The notes: generated by a model not told the origin, from the letters alone. 64,000 bases of DNA from JAXGXT01 sp040772665 (GCA_040772665.1 JAXGXT010000003.1:124001-188000), one strand, 5' to 3'; numbered from the stretch's first letter, positions 24,816-33,349 are shown. Numbers and translations are program-made.

Positions 24816-26348
24816 CTAAAAATTCATATCTTCATTTCGTTCAATAAGTGTAATTTCACGACTTTGCCTTAAAAGTCTTGGGAAATTTCCGCTAAAGGTG
24901 CCTTTTTTCTTTTCTGACATTGATATCAAAAGATTTATTGATTTATCAAGGTCATGAATCATGGACAAATTATAATTGTTAAGTTTAAGTTCTTTAAGTG
25001 TAAAGGTTGAAAGCACACTTATAAAGTTTATAGGTGTTTCTTTCCCGTCTTTTGATTTAAGCCTAAACTTTAAAGAATTGCCTGGCTCAAAGCCGAAAAA
25101 GTTTATTATGGCTGTATAAAGCTGATTAAGTGTAAATTCCTCAGGGATTTCAATTGTTTTCCAAAGCTCTTTATTGCTTTCAAAGCCAACCTCTAAAACA
25201 AGAAGGTTTTTGTAAGCTTTAGTCTTAGATAATAATTTTGTTTTTGAACTGTCATTTGATATTAAAACAGAAAACAATTGGTCATAGGTAAAAAGCATGT
25301 TTGAAAGAGGGATATCTTCGTCGTGGTTTGAAACCTGGAAAATTTTTTCGCCTATTGGTGTTAAATAAAAATAGTTGCATGAAGAAAAAAGTTCTCCTGT
25401 CATGTCACAGTTTGTTAAAAGAAGCGGTCTGGCAAAGTCTATTTCCTCTTCAAAATCCATGGTGTGTAAATATATAGGTGTTAAAATATCAAGGTATAAG
25501 CCAAAGGGTGTGAAAAACCATTTGTCAATAATTGTGCCCATATAATAAACGGAAGAAAGAAGAATTTCCTCTTCAACTGACACTTCCTCTTTTTCTGAAA
25601 GTTTTACAATGTTTTTAAAATCAAAGCCCAAAGCCTTATAAAAAAAGGCGAATATATCCTCCGCATCTATACTTGTTTTAATTATTTGAATAAAATCGTT
25701 TATATTAAACATATTAAGAGGGAGCCTAAGTTGATTTGTAAAATTTATTTTAAACAATACAAGAGCAGTGTCTGTGATTTTTTTAAGTATTTCCAGTGTA
25801 GTCATTTTAAAAAAAGCATCTGCTGTTTCATTGTCTTTTTGATATTTTACTGTGCCTATTGAATCCATAGGCTTTATAAGGTTAAGTGTTTTGGCCATTA
25901 TTAAAAGATAGTTATAATAATATGTGTCACTAATATAAGCTTTTCTAAAATCTTCAGGTATCTTTGCCGGAAAGGTATGCTCATATTCAAATTCATTAAC
26001 AGGGTCGAAATAATTGCACACTATTTGGAGATCCTTAATGAAACTATGTCTTCTAATGCTATTGCGGGTGTTTCTTATGCCCAGAGAACCTTTTTTATTT
26101 ATATATGTTTTGAGCCGAAAAACATTTGGAGAATTTTCTGCCTTTAATGAAGCGTTTAAAATATTAGCGGGGGTAAGCATTGTGTTGTTCAATATTGCAC
26201 TGAAAAACCATTTGCTTAATATGGGTAATGAAATCTTATTCAACACTTCCTTTTCTTCATCACAAAGGTTTTTTGATGTTGCTAAAAATTCACGGATAAA
26301 GATATCCTTTAAAAGTTCTGTTTTATCTAAAAGATTGTTTTTGTGCAT
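24816..26348 (-). CDS. Uncharacterised protein with possible pRiA4b ORF-3-like C-terminal domain
   Basis: A 510-residue soluble protein without signal peptide or clear membrane helix. Residues 1-370 are helical and match nothing I know. From about residue 385 the pattern VLEVGF...LWKTIEIPEEFTLNQLYTAIINFFGF (given in parts) resembles the IS1096/plasmid pRiA4b ORF-3 fold, whose consensus has W+.IEVP...L..LH..I...FGW. The diagnostic second Trp is absent here (FGF), so the assignment is weak. GAGGAGAACC precedes the ATG. It is upstream of the CobD-like gene on the same strand. Confidence 0.6.
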   Translation of the reverse strand: MHKNNLLDKTELLKDIFIREFLATSKNLCDEEKEVLNKISLPILSKWFFSAILNNTMLTPANILNASLKAENSPNVFRLKTYINKKGSLGIRNTRNSIRRHSFIKDLQIVCNYFDPVNEFEYEHTFPAKIPEDFRKAYISDTYYYNYLLIMAKTLNLIKPMDSIGTVKYQKDNETADAFFKMTTLEILKKITDTALVLFKINFTNQLRLPLNMFNINDFIQIIKTSIDAEDIFAFFYKALGFDFKNIVKLSEKEEVSVEEEILLSSVYYMGTIIDKWFFTPFGLYLDILTPIYLHTMDFEEEIDFARPLLLTNCDMTGELFSSCNYFYLTPIGEKIFQVSNHDEDIPLSNMLFTYDQLFSVLISNDSSKTKLLSKTKAYKNLLVLEVGFESNKELWKTIEIPEEFTLNQLYTAIINFFGFEPGNSLKFRLKSKDGKETPINFISVLSTFTLKELKLNNYNLSMIHDLDKSINLLISMSEKKKGTFSGNFPRLLRQSREITLIERNEDMNF

Positions 26349-27210
26349 TAAGGTTCTCCTCTCGTAAATCTAATTGCTATTTTAACAGAAAATCATATTT
26401 TTACAAGTAAAGGTGTAAAAACGGAGAGTTAAAATTATAAATTTTTATATTATTTATAAAAATAAATTAATTTTTTTTCAAAAGTCTAATGTTAAAAAAA
26501 TATGTTAAAAAAATATTTTATTCAAATTGAAGAAAAAAAAGACTTATTTAAGTAAAGAGAAAGTTTAGCTTGAACTTGATTATACTTATTTAATAGTTAA
26601 GATGTGTTGTTTGAAGCGTGAATTGTGAAAATTGTCTTTAGTAGTATACGATTTAAGTAAAAACTTAGTTTTTTATATTTGATTTGTGCATTATATCTTG
26701 CAAAATATTATGCAGTGGTGTAAAATGTCCTTAAGAAATTGCAAAAGAAATTTAAGAAGTTTTGTCAAGGAATTTTCTTGAGTTTTTGCAACACTCTCAA
26801 CTGTTTAATAAATATGGGTATTTTTTGACTTTGATTCAAACAATTTACACTATATTATAAAATAAACAGTTTAATTTTTTGTTATAAAGTTTTAATTGGA
26901 TAATTATGAGGGTAATGTCCTTATTGAAATTTTTAACAAACTTTAATACAAACTGAAAAGTATTTAACGAAAAACAGCAGATTTTAATTTTTCACCTTGC
27001 ATTTAAAATTTAGTTTATTTTGTTAAATACTTTAAAGCGATTAAAAAAAACAAGGAATTTATTTAAAAAGAATTCCTTATTAGTTTTAATGTTGTTTGTA
27101 TCTTGGCTGCAGACAAAATTAAGGTATTATAAAAAAATGAAAGCTTTAAAGGCTTTCTTACATCATGAAAAGACATAATTAAATCTTTGCAGGTGCATGC
27201 CTGTAAACAA

Positions 27211-27240
27211 TTGACTTTTTAGGGTGTGCAGAAATTATAT
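27211..27240 (+). promoter_or_regulatory. Candidate promoter of the TRAP transporter genes
   Basis: TTGACT (27211-27216), an 18-base spacer and TTATAT (27235-27240). Confidence 0.4.
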
Positions 27241-27264
27241 TTATTATTTTAGGTTTTTAAAAAA

Positions 27265-27285
27265 TGCTTCGTTTTAAACGAAGCA
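27265..27285 (+). promoter_or_regulatory. Perfect inverted repeat in the TRAP leader
   Basis: TGCTTCGTTT and AAACGAAGCA flank a single T, directly ahead of the AGGAGGGT ribosome binding site of the small permease gene. It could be an operator or a stem affecting translation. Confidence 0.5.
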
Positions 27286-27301
27286 AGTCAGGAGGGTCAT
27301 T

Positions 27302-27802
27302 TTGGATAATTTGAAAAAGTTTTTAAACAATTTTGAGGGATACTTCTGCATTGCAACACTTTCGCTTATGTCAGTTGTTGTATTCATTCAGGTTGTGTTT
27401 AGATTTGTTATCAAGTCTTCACTTCCCTGGTCAGAAGAGCTTTCAAGGTATCTTCTTGTTTGGACAGCTTTCTTAGGTGGTGCATACGGTGTTAGACAGG
27501 GTGCTCACATTGGTGTAGAGGCGTTTATGCTTCTTCTTCCTAAAAAGGCTCAAAAAGCAATGAATATTTTTGTTATGGTGGCAAGTATTGTTCTTTGTGC
27601 AGTTATTTTTAAATATGGTATGACAATTGTAAACACACAGCTTTCAAAAGGACAGCTTTCACCTGCTATGCGTATTCCTATGGGATATATGTATGCAGCA
27701 ATTCCTATTGGTATGGTTTTATTTATAATAAGATTTGTACAGGAAATTATTGATGCTATTAAAAATTTTAATAACGATGAGAAAAAGGAGGTTGCTGAAT
27801 AA
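27302..27802 (+). CDS. TRAP transporter small permease (DctQ-type)
   Basis: A 166-residue protein with four hydrophobic helices and the family signature SLPWSEELSRYLLVWTAFLGG (about residues 40-60, given here as SLPWSEELSRYL and LVWTAFLGG). It is the 4-TM partner of a tripartite ATP-independent periplasmic transporter, which imports organic acids driven by an ion gradient. The start is TTG at 27302 behind AGGAGGGTC. Its stop overlaps the ATG of the large permease by one base. Confidence 0.9.
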   Translation: MDNLKKFLNNFEGYFCIATLSLMSVVVFIQVVFRFVIKSSLPWSEELSRYLLVWTAFLGGAYGVRQGAHIGVEAFMLLLPKKAQKAMNIFVMVASIVLCAVIFKYGMTIVNTQLSKGQLSPAMRIPMGYMYAAIPIGMVLFIIRFVQEIIDAIKNFNNDEKKEVAE

Positions 27803-29088
27803 TGGCTACATATTTATTCGTAACCTTTGCGGTTACTGCAATTTTAGGCTTCCCAATTTGGACAGTTTTAGCTGCTTCATGCTTTATTGCTCTTACATTT
27901 GGAAGTAACACACCACTTATAGTTGTTGTTCAGAGAATGTTCACAGCTACAGACTCTTTTCCATTGCTTGCGGTTCCTCTTTTTATGATTGCAGGTAACC
28001 TTATGGAAACAGGTGGTATTTCAAGAAGACTTATAAACTTTGCAAACGCTATTCTTGGAAGTTTAACAGGCGGCCTTGCAATGGCGGCCGTTTTAACATG
28101 TATGTTCTTTGCGGCTATTTCAGGTTCAGGCCCGGCAACAGTTGCTGCTATTGGTGGTATCCTTATTCCTTCCATGGAAAAAGAGGGTTATGACAAGGCG
28201 TTTGCTGCTGCGGTTATGGCAGTTGCAGGTGCTATTGGTGTTATCATTCCTCCGTCAATTCCTATGGTTAACTTTGGTGTTGTTGGTTCTGTTTCTATTG
28301 CAACACTTTTTGCTGCAGGATTTGGCCCTGGTATATTAGTTGGACTTGCACTTATGATTGTTTGCTATGTTACAGCTAAGAAAAAAGGCTATGGAAACAC
28401 GAACACAAAGTTTTCTATGGCAAACTTATTACAGAAATTTAGAGAAGCGTTTGGGGCTCTTTTAATGCCTGTTATTATTCTTGGCGGTATTTACGGCGGT
28501 ATTTTTACACCGACAGAGGCTGCTGCAGTTGCAGTTATTTATGGATTTGTTGTAGGCTTATTCGTTTATAGAGAGATGGATATAAGAAGTCTTCCTCCGC
28601 TTTTTATGTCGGCAGGTAAGAGCACAGCTATGGTTATGATGATTATTGCTTCTGCTGCAGGGTTTGGATGGATTCTTACATCTGAAAGAATTCCTGACGT
28701 TATTGCTGCTGCAATGCTTTCGCTTTCAAACAGCAAGATTGTTATCCTTCTTCTTATCAACATTATGCTTATTATTGTTGGTTGTCTTATGGAAACAACA
28801 GCTGCTATCATCATTCTTACACCAATTTTCCTTCCGATTGTGACACAGCTTGGCATTAACCCTGTTCACTTCGGTATTATAATGGTTGTTAACCTTGCAA
28901 TCGGTATGTCAACACCTCCTCTTGGTGTTAACCTTTTTGTTGCCTGCGGTATAGCCAAGATAAGCATAGAGGAAATTGTAAAGGCCGTTGTTTGGCTCCT
29001 TGTTGCAAACATTATTGCACTTATGCTTATCACATATATCGAACCTATCTCGCTTTTCATTCCAAAGATGATGGGTCTTATAGCATAA
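27802..29088 (+). CDS. TRAP transporter large permease (DctM-type)
   Basis: A 428-residue integral membrane protein with about twelve hydrophobic helices and DctM landmarks: FPLLAVPLFMIAGNLMETGG, FAAISGSGPATVAAIGG, GAIGVIIPPSIPMV, TPTEAAAVAVIYG and MSTPPLGVNLFVACG. It is the transport subunit working with DctQ. The extracytoplasmic binding protein (DctP) that determines substrate is not adjacent on either side, so the substrate cannot be inferred; a C4-dicarboxylate or 2-hydroxy/keto acid is typical. A terminator follows. Confidence 0.93.
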   Translation: MATYLFVTFAVTAILGFPIWTVLAASCFIALTFGSNTPLIVVVQRMFTATDSFPLLAVPLFMIAGNLMETGGISRRLINFANAILGSLTGGLAMAAVLTCMFFAAISGSGPATVAAIGGILIPSMEKEGYDKAFAAAVMAVAGAIGVIIPPSIPMVNFGVVGSVSIATLFAAGFGPGILVGLALMIVCYVTAKKKGYGNTNTKFSMANLLQKFREAFGALLMPVIILGGIYGGIFTPTEAAAVAVIYGFVVGLFVYREMDIRSLPPLFMSAGKSTAMVMMIIASAAGFGWILTSERIPDVIAAAMLSLSNSKIVILLLINIMLIIVGCLMETTAAIIILTPIFLPIVTQLGINPVHFGIIMVVNLAIGMSTPPLGVNLFVACGIAKISIEEIVKAVVWLLVANIIALMLITYIEPISLFIPKMMGLIA

Positions 29089-29106
29089 GAAAATTTAGAT
29101 CTATAT

Positions 29107-29148
29107 GGAACTGTATCACAGCTTGGGCTGCGGTGCAGTTCTTTTTTA
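29107..29148 (+). terminator. TRAP operon terminator
   Basis: GAACTG (29108-29113) pairs with CAGTTC (29136-29141), with an inner CAGC/GCTG stem, followed by TTTTTT. Confidence 0.7.
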
Positions 29149-29167
29149 TTGAAAAAAACAATAAAAA

Positions 29168-29378
29168 GGCTCTATGTCAATAGTTGGGGTGGGGTTGATT
29201 TTTTAATCTCACCTTTATAAAATACAGTTGTTTTTAGCTGTTGGCGTTGCTGGCTATGTAAAACTTTATTCTAAAACGGTTGAGGTTTTTATACCACAAG
29301 ATATCCTCTTAAACTTTTAGATTCTTATTAAATCTCTCTGTTATTCCATTTGAGCAGCCATATTTAAAAGCATTTAAG
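29168..29378 (-). mobile_element. Remnant of an ISL3-family insertion sequence
   Basis: On the minus strand, translation from 29378 gives LNAFKYGCSNGITERFNKNL, then KV-stop and, without reframing, EDILWYKNLNRFRIKFY. This is a decayed version of the ISL3 transposase C-terminus (FKY.YSNG.TEG.NNKIKV.KR..YG.RNF.NFR.RI). About 65 bases later the strand reaches the terminal sequence CAACTATTGACATAGAGCC (29186-29168). Only this end of the element survives. A shorter copy of the same terminus is at 5217-5275. Confidence 0.7.
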
Positions 29379-29429
29379 ATTTAAAGGTAAGAAAAATTTT
29401 ATTTGCAGGGTTTTTAATATTATTTTTTC

Positions 29430-29660
29430 GTGATATAATGTCCACAAACTTCATTTGTGGAAGAGCCTAAAGGCTCTGCCGCTGTTATCACAGCGGATTA
29501 TATTACTCATAAAACTTTTCAAGTTTTATTCGCTTGCTGTCAAAAGAAAATGTCGGCTCTGCCGCCGCTTTCTTTTGCTTTTACAATATAATGTCCACAA
29601 ACTTCATTTGTGGAAGAGCCTAAAGGCTCTGCCTTCGTTTTCTTTTTCCTTTATGACATA
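29430..29660. repeat. Second copy of the palindrome cassette, partly duplicated
   Basis: Two tandem units of GATATAATG-like sequence, CCACAAACTTCATTTGTGG, and AGAGCCTAAAGGCTCT (29431-29480 and about 29584-29634) flank CCGCTGTTATCACAGCGG, ATAAAACTTTTCAAGTTTTAT and a GAAAATGTCGGCTC...GCCGCCGC block. Bases 29477-29597 match 9338-9455 closely. The loop of the first palindrome differs (TTCA instead of TTTG), as if the stems are maintained while the loops drift. Non-coding. Confidence 0.7.
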
Positions 29661-29833
29661 TATTTTAAATTTTTATTGGAATTTAATCTTATCAATTGTA
29701 AACAATTTATTATATAAAAACGTATAAATAAAAGAGCAAAAAATAATTTTTAACCATGAAATTTTTGTGGAGTTTGAGGAGGAGGGAGCTTGAGATTTAT
29801 AACAGCTTGATTTACTTAATTAAGAAAACGCAG

Positions 29834-29839
29834 TATAAT
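29834..29839 (+). promoter_or_regulatory. -10 element of the DUF1538/P-II operon
   Basis: A perfect TATAAT preceded by TTTACT at 17 bases; the -35 is poor, so the promoter may need an activator. Confidence 0.4.
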
Positions 29840-29864
29840 ATTTTACGTTTAAAGGGATGATGAT

Positions 29865-31358
29865 TTGAATGAGCTAATTGGAAAATTTAAAGAAGTATTA
29901 ATGTCGGTGCTGCCTATTTCACTAATTGTTTTAATACTTCACTTTACTCTAAGTCCGTTGGAAACCGACATGTTGTATGCTTTTTTAATAGGCTCGGTTT
30001 TGGTGATTATTGGACTGACTATATTTTTGTTTGGAATTGATCAGGGAATTGAACCTATTGGAAATGGTGTTGGTAATTCTATTGCCCATTCTAACAGCTA
30101 TGCTGTGGTAGTCACCATAAGTTTGATTTTGGGATTTTTTATTTCTTATGCAGAGCCTGATTTGCATATCCTTGCCAACCAAGTAGATAGTGTGACTTCC
30201 GGCCAGTTTGAAAAAACTTTAATGGTAGTTGCAGTTTCTGTTGGAATTGGAGTGATTATGACTGTAGGAATGTTGCGCATTCTCAAGGAAGTTCGATTAA
30301 AATATGTGTTTACAGCCGCATATGCTTTAATCTTTATTCTTTCCTTATTTTCCTCGTCTGACTTTTTGGCAATAGCCTTTGATGCTTCAGGGGCAACAAC
30401 AGGTGCCATTACAGTTCCTTTTATGCTTGCGCTTGCCGCAGGGGTTTCTTCCATGAAAAAAAGCAGCAAACTGGGTGAGGCTGATAGTTTTGGCTTGGTT
30501 GGTATTTCTTCAACAGGTGCAATACTTGGAATTTTGATTACAGGACTTTTTCTTGAAGATGGCAAACTTGACGGAGTTTTGCCGGAAGCGGATATAACCA
30601 TTACAAATCTATTGGAAACATATGCTTCAAAACTGATTCACATTGCATGGGAATCGTTGATGACACTTCTGCCTATTATTATTACATATATAATATTTCA
30701 AGTATTTTTCTTTAAACATAAAAAAAGACATGCGATTGATATTGTTCGTGGACTTATTTTAACTTATGTAGGGCTTGTTGTGTTTTTGCTTGGCGTAAAC
30801 GGCGGTTTTATGGATGTTGGTTCTCAGTTGGGAATAAAGCTTGCAGCAATGGATTCAAAAATCCCTGTTCTATTTGTGGCTTTGCTGCTTGGATTTACAA
30901 CCGTTTTGGCTGAACCTGCTGTTCATATATTAACCCATCAGGTTGAAGAGGTTACAGGCGGGTCTGTAAAGCGTAATTTGGTTTTTCTTTTTCTTTCTAT
31001 AGCAGTTGGTCTATCCATATTTATGTCTACAATACGTATTATTGTGCCGGATCTTCAGCTTTGGGTATATTTGCTGCCCGGATTTGGATTGGCTGTTATA
31101 TTGGCTTATTTTATACCGGATTTGTTTGTGGGTATGGCTTTTGATGCAGGTGGTGTTGCTTCAGGGCCTATGACCGCCACCTTCTCCCTCGCTTTTGTTC
31201 AAGGTGTTGCCGAGCATATTCCCACCGCTGATGTGGTTGCAGATGGATTTGGTATGATAGCAATTGTTGCAATGATGCCTATTATAGCAATCGAGCTGCT
31301 TGGTATAATATATCAAGCTAAATCAAAAAAAGCATCAAGCGGCATTTCTAAAAAGTGA
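29865..31358 (+). CDS. DUF1538 membrane protein with internal duplication
   Basis: A 497-residue membrane protein with 12 or more helices and a clear two-fold repeat. AEPDLHILANQVDSVTSG (about residue 89) is echoed by AEPAVHILTHQVEEVTGG (about residue 348), and FDASGATTGAITVPFMLALA by FDAGGVASGPMTATFSLAF. Inverted-repeat architecture of this kind is typical of secondary transporters or channels. The family is DUF1538; its substrate is not established to my knowledge. The start is TTG at 29865 behind AAAGGGATGATG. It is followed after 16 bases by a P-II-type protein, a pairing that suggests the transporter is gated by a P-II regulator. Confidence 0.85.
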   Translation: MNELIGKFKEVLMSVLPISLIVLILHFTLSPLETDMLYAFLIGSVLVIIGLTIFLFGIDQGIEPIGNGVGNSIAHSNSYAVVVTISLILGFFISYAEPDLHILANQVDSVTSGQFEKTLMVVAVSVGIGVIMTVGMLRILKEVRLKYVFTAAYALIFILSLFSSSDFLAIAFDASGATTGAITVPFMLALAAGVSSMKKSSKLGEADSFGLVGISSTGAILGILITGLFLEDGKLDGVLPEADITITNLLETYASKLIHIAWESLMTLLPIIITYIIFQVFFFKHKKRHAIDIVRGLILTYVGLVVFLLGVNGGFMDVGSQLGIKLAAMDSKIPVLFVALLLGFTTVLAEPAVHILTHQVEEVTGGSVKRNLVFLFLSIAVGLSIFMSTIRIIVPDLQLWVYLLPGFGLAVILAYFIPDLFVGMAFDAGGVASGPMTATFSLAFVQGVAEHIPTADVVADGFGMIAIVAMMPIIAIELLGIIYQAKSKKASSGISKK

Positions 31359-31374
31359 TTTATAGGAGGCAATT

Positions 31375-32079
31375 ATGGATGAAAAAATAAAGGGGTTTGG
31401 AGTTAAGCAGTCATTTTTGATAATGACACTTATTCTAAGTGAGCAGCAAAGTCATAAGTTTGTTCGTATTTCCAAAAACAAATGTAATCACGGGGGAATA
31501 ATTCTGCTTGGCAAAGGTACCGTAAAAAACTCTGTTTTAAACTTGTTTGGAATAAAGAGCGAAAGAAAGGAAATAGTGAATGTTTTAGTTGAAAGGGAAA
31601 ATGCAGAAGAAATGATGGATTTTTTTGCAAAAGAACTTCATCTTTATGAAATTGGTCATGGAATTGCCTATACATCGCCTGTAACAATCGCAGATCAGAT
31701 AATTAACAATGATCAGGACACTTGGAATGCGGCGGAAGATATGGAGGGAGATAGCATGTTTAAAAAACTGACGGTAGTTGTTGACCGTGGAATGGCGGAG
31801 GACATAATGGACGTTGCACGAAAGTCAGGTGTAAAAGGCGGCACAATTTTGCATGGACGGGGAACGGGCTGGGATTGCAGCACAAAGTTTTTTGGTATGG
31901 AAATAGAGCCGGAGAAGGATCTTGTTATGATTATTATGCCAAGTGATTTAGTAAGCAAAGTGGTGAACGATTTGTTTCGGGAGTTTCAGTTGGATGTTCC
32001 GGGAAACGGAATTTTATTTGTGGAGCCTATTATAGAAGTTCGAGGTCTTTTTGATTCTCATAATAAAGTATCTGATTAA
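31375..32079 (+). CDS. Tandem P-II-like regulatory protein
   Basis: A 234-residue protein made of two P-II/GlnB-like ferredoxin folds. The first is about residues 10-115 (GGIILLGKGTVKNSVLNLFG as the T-loop equivalent, split here as GGIILLGKGT and VKNSVLNLFG). The second is about 127-230 (GGTILHGRGTGWDCSTKFFG, likewise GGTILHGRGT and GWDCSTKFFG). Canonical P-II proteins are single 112-residue domains forming trimers; a tandem protein would need a different assembly. TAGGAGGC precedes the ATG. It follows the DUF1538 gene and probably controls it by binding a nucleotide or other small effector. No uridylylated Tyr51 equivalent is obvious. Confidence 0.85.
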   Translation: MDEKIKGFGVKQSFLIMTLILSEQQSHKFVRISKNKCNHGGIILLGKGTVKNSVLNLFGIKSERKEIVNVLVERENAEEMMDFFAKELHLYEIGHGIAYTSPVTIADQIINNDQDTWNAAEDMEGDSMFKKLTVVVDRGMAEDIMDVARKSGVKGGTILHGRGTGWDCSTKFFGMEIEPEKDLVMIIMPSDLVSKVVNDLFREFQLDVPGNGILFVEPIIEVRGLFDSHNKVSD

Positions 32080-32320
32080 GGTGTAAATAAAGTTATAAAG
32101 TTTATGTTCCAATCTTTATTTTATTATGATTTAACCAGCTCTTTGTGAAAAAGATATAAGACTGTTTCTTTTTATAAAGTTTTGAGCAAACGCTCTTCTT
32201 AAAATAAGGGAGGGCATATCACGCAGTCTGTTTTTCGTGTTGCATAGGCTTGTTATTGTGTTATTTTTAAAGATATATAAGCTGATATTGCAGTGATTTA
32301 AAAATCTATTCAAATAACTA
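32080..32320. other. Gene-free interval after the P-II gene
   Basis: I see no supported gene or strong signal; a 60-codon minus-strand frame at 32131-32313 has no ribosome binding site and no recognisable family. Confidence 0.5.
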
Positions 32321-32388
32321 AAAAAGCCGATAATAACAAGGTGTTCAAGACTTTTCAGTCTATAATCTTGTTATTATCGGCTTTAATT
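32321..32388 (-). terminator. Terminator of tRNA-Leu, long stem
   Basis: AAGCCGATAATAACAAG (32324-32340) and its exact reverse complement (32367-32383) form a 17-bp stem, with an inner AGACT/AGTCT stem in the loop. The T run is on the minus strand, which fits termination of the tRNA transcript and could also stop read-through from the P-II gene. Confidence 0.75.
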
Positions 32389-32393
32389 AAATA

Positions 32394-32476
32394 TGCGGGC
32401 AGTGGGACTTGAACCCACACACAGTCACCTGTGGCAGATTTTGAGTCTGCTGCGTCTGCCATTCCGCCATGCCCGC
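32394..32476 (-). tRNA. tRNA-Leu (anticodon CAA)
   Basis: On the minus strand GCGGGCA pairs with TGCCCGC. The anticodon loop is CT-CAA-AA between GCAGA and TCTGC. A class II variable arm precedes GGGTTCAAGTCCC. CCA is not encoded. Confidence 0.95.
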
Positions 32477-32580
32477 ACAAGTGCTTAATTATATTATCAT
32501 AACAGAAGAATGTTTGCAACAACATTTTTAAAAAATATGGATATATTAAACCTGCATAATAAAAAGTAATATAAATTTAA

Positions 32581-32608
32581 TTGAAATGAAGAGAATTTAT
32601 GATAAAAT
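32581..32608 (+). promoter_or_regulatory. Candidate promoter of the sigma factor operon
   Basis: TTGAAA (32581-32586) and TAAAAT (32603-32608), 16-base spacer. No ECF-type (GGAAC / CGTC) autoregulatory promoter was found nearby. Confidence 0.4.
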
Positions 32609-32726
32609 TAATAAACTGATTAAATTATAATTTTAGATAAATTTTATTTTACATACATAAAAGCAAACAAGAGGTTTGAAAAAATAAAAGCCTGTTCAAT
32701 TTATACCTTTGGAAGGGGGAGTAATT

Positions 32727-33329
32727 ATGTCTGAACAAAATGATGTACAACAGCTTATAAAAGAGGCACAAAAAGGGAACTTAGAAGCCTTTGGAAGTCT
32801 TATAGAAGAGCATGAAAGACTTGTTTATAACATTGCTTACAGAATGTTTTCAAATCCGGAGGATGTGAAAGATATTTCTCAGGAGGTATTTTTGAAAGTG
32901 TATAGATATTTGGGGAAATTTGACGGCAAAGCATCTTTTTCCACATGGCTTTATAGGATAGCTGTAAATACATGTATTGACGAGCTGAGAAAAAGGCAAG
33001 GCAAAGAAACAATATCTTTAGACATGGAAAATGACAACGGTGAATCTACGCTTAAAAATCAATATGTGGACAATTCACCGGGAGTTGAAGAACAGATTAT
33101 ATCAAACGAAGGCTTTGATCGTCTTAAAAAAGCCATGAATAAATTAAGTTATGAGCATAAAACTGTTATCACACTAAGAGATATAGAAGGATTAAGCTAT
33201 TCAGAAATTTCGGAAATTACAGAGGTTTCCCAAGGAACTGTTAAAAGCAGGCTTGCAAGGGCCAGAAAGGCACTTAAAGATTTGGTTCTTTCGGAAGGGG
33301 AACAAAAAGAAAGACTTATCGTCAAATGA
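32727..33329 (+). CDS. ECF-type RNA polymerase sigma factor
   Basis: A 200-residue extracytoplasmic-function sigma factor. Region 2 (about residues 25-95) includes DVKDISQEVFLKVYRYL and FSTWLYRIAVNTCIDELRKR, the -10 recognition and core-binding helices. Region 4 (about 140-190) includes EGLSYSEISEITEVSQGTVK and SRLARARKAL, the -35 helix-turn-helix. The ATG at 32727 follows GGAAGGGGGAG with six-base spacing. It is cotranscribed with the zinc-binding anti-sigma factor 20 bases downstream, the usual arrangement in which the membrane partner sequesters the sigma factor until an envelope signal arrives. The regulon is unknown. Confidence 0.93.
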   Translation: MSEQNDVQQLIKEAQKGNLEAFGSLIEEHERLVYNIAYRMFSNPEDVKDISQEVFLKVYRYLGKFDGKASFSTWLYRIAVNTCIDELRKRQGKETISLDMENDNGESTLKNQYVDNSPGVEEQIISNEGFDRLKKAMNKLSYEHKTVITLRDIEGLSYSEISEITEVSQGTVKSRLARARKALKDLVLSEGEQKERLIVK

Positions 33330-33349
33330 TATAGAAAGGAGGAATAGTT

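Larger units (their letters stand above)
26349..27301. other. AT-rich 950-base gene-free interval before the TRAP genes
   Basis: I find no convincing coding sequence on either strand. It contains an AAGGAATTT/AATTCCTT hairpin (27052-27080), a GAAAGCCTTT-type hairpin near 27140, a candidate promoter at 27211-27240 and a perfect inverted repeat at 27265-27285. A TRAP binding-protein gene would be expected here in many organisms, but no trace of one is visible. Confidence 0.6.

Noticed and set aside
26349..27301. Decayed DctP (TRAP binding protein) gene
   Set aside because: I looked for DctP-like or signal-peptide-like translated segments and saw none; the interval appears simply non-coding.
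29455..29727. A 90-codon open frame in the second palindrome cassette
   Set aside because: It runs through both duplicated repeat units and lacks a start signal; it is a by-product of the repeat DNA.
30146..30601. 151-codon antisense frame inside the DUF1538 gene
   Set aside because: It is the reverse of a hydrophobic membrane protein gene, with no ribosome binding site; the sense frame is clearly the conserved one.
32131..32313. 60-codon minus-strand open frame
   Set aside because: No ribosome binding site, no recognisable family and ordinary AT-rich composition; I could not support it as a gene or as a transposase remnant.
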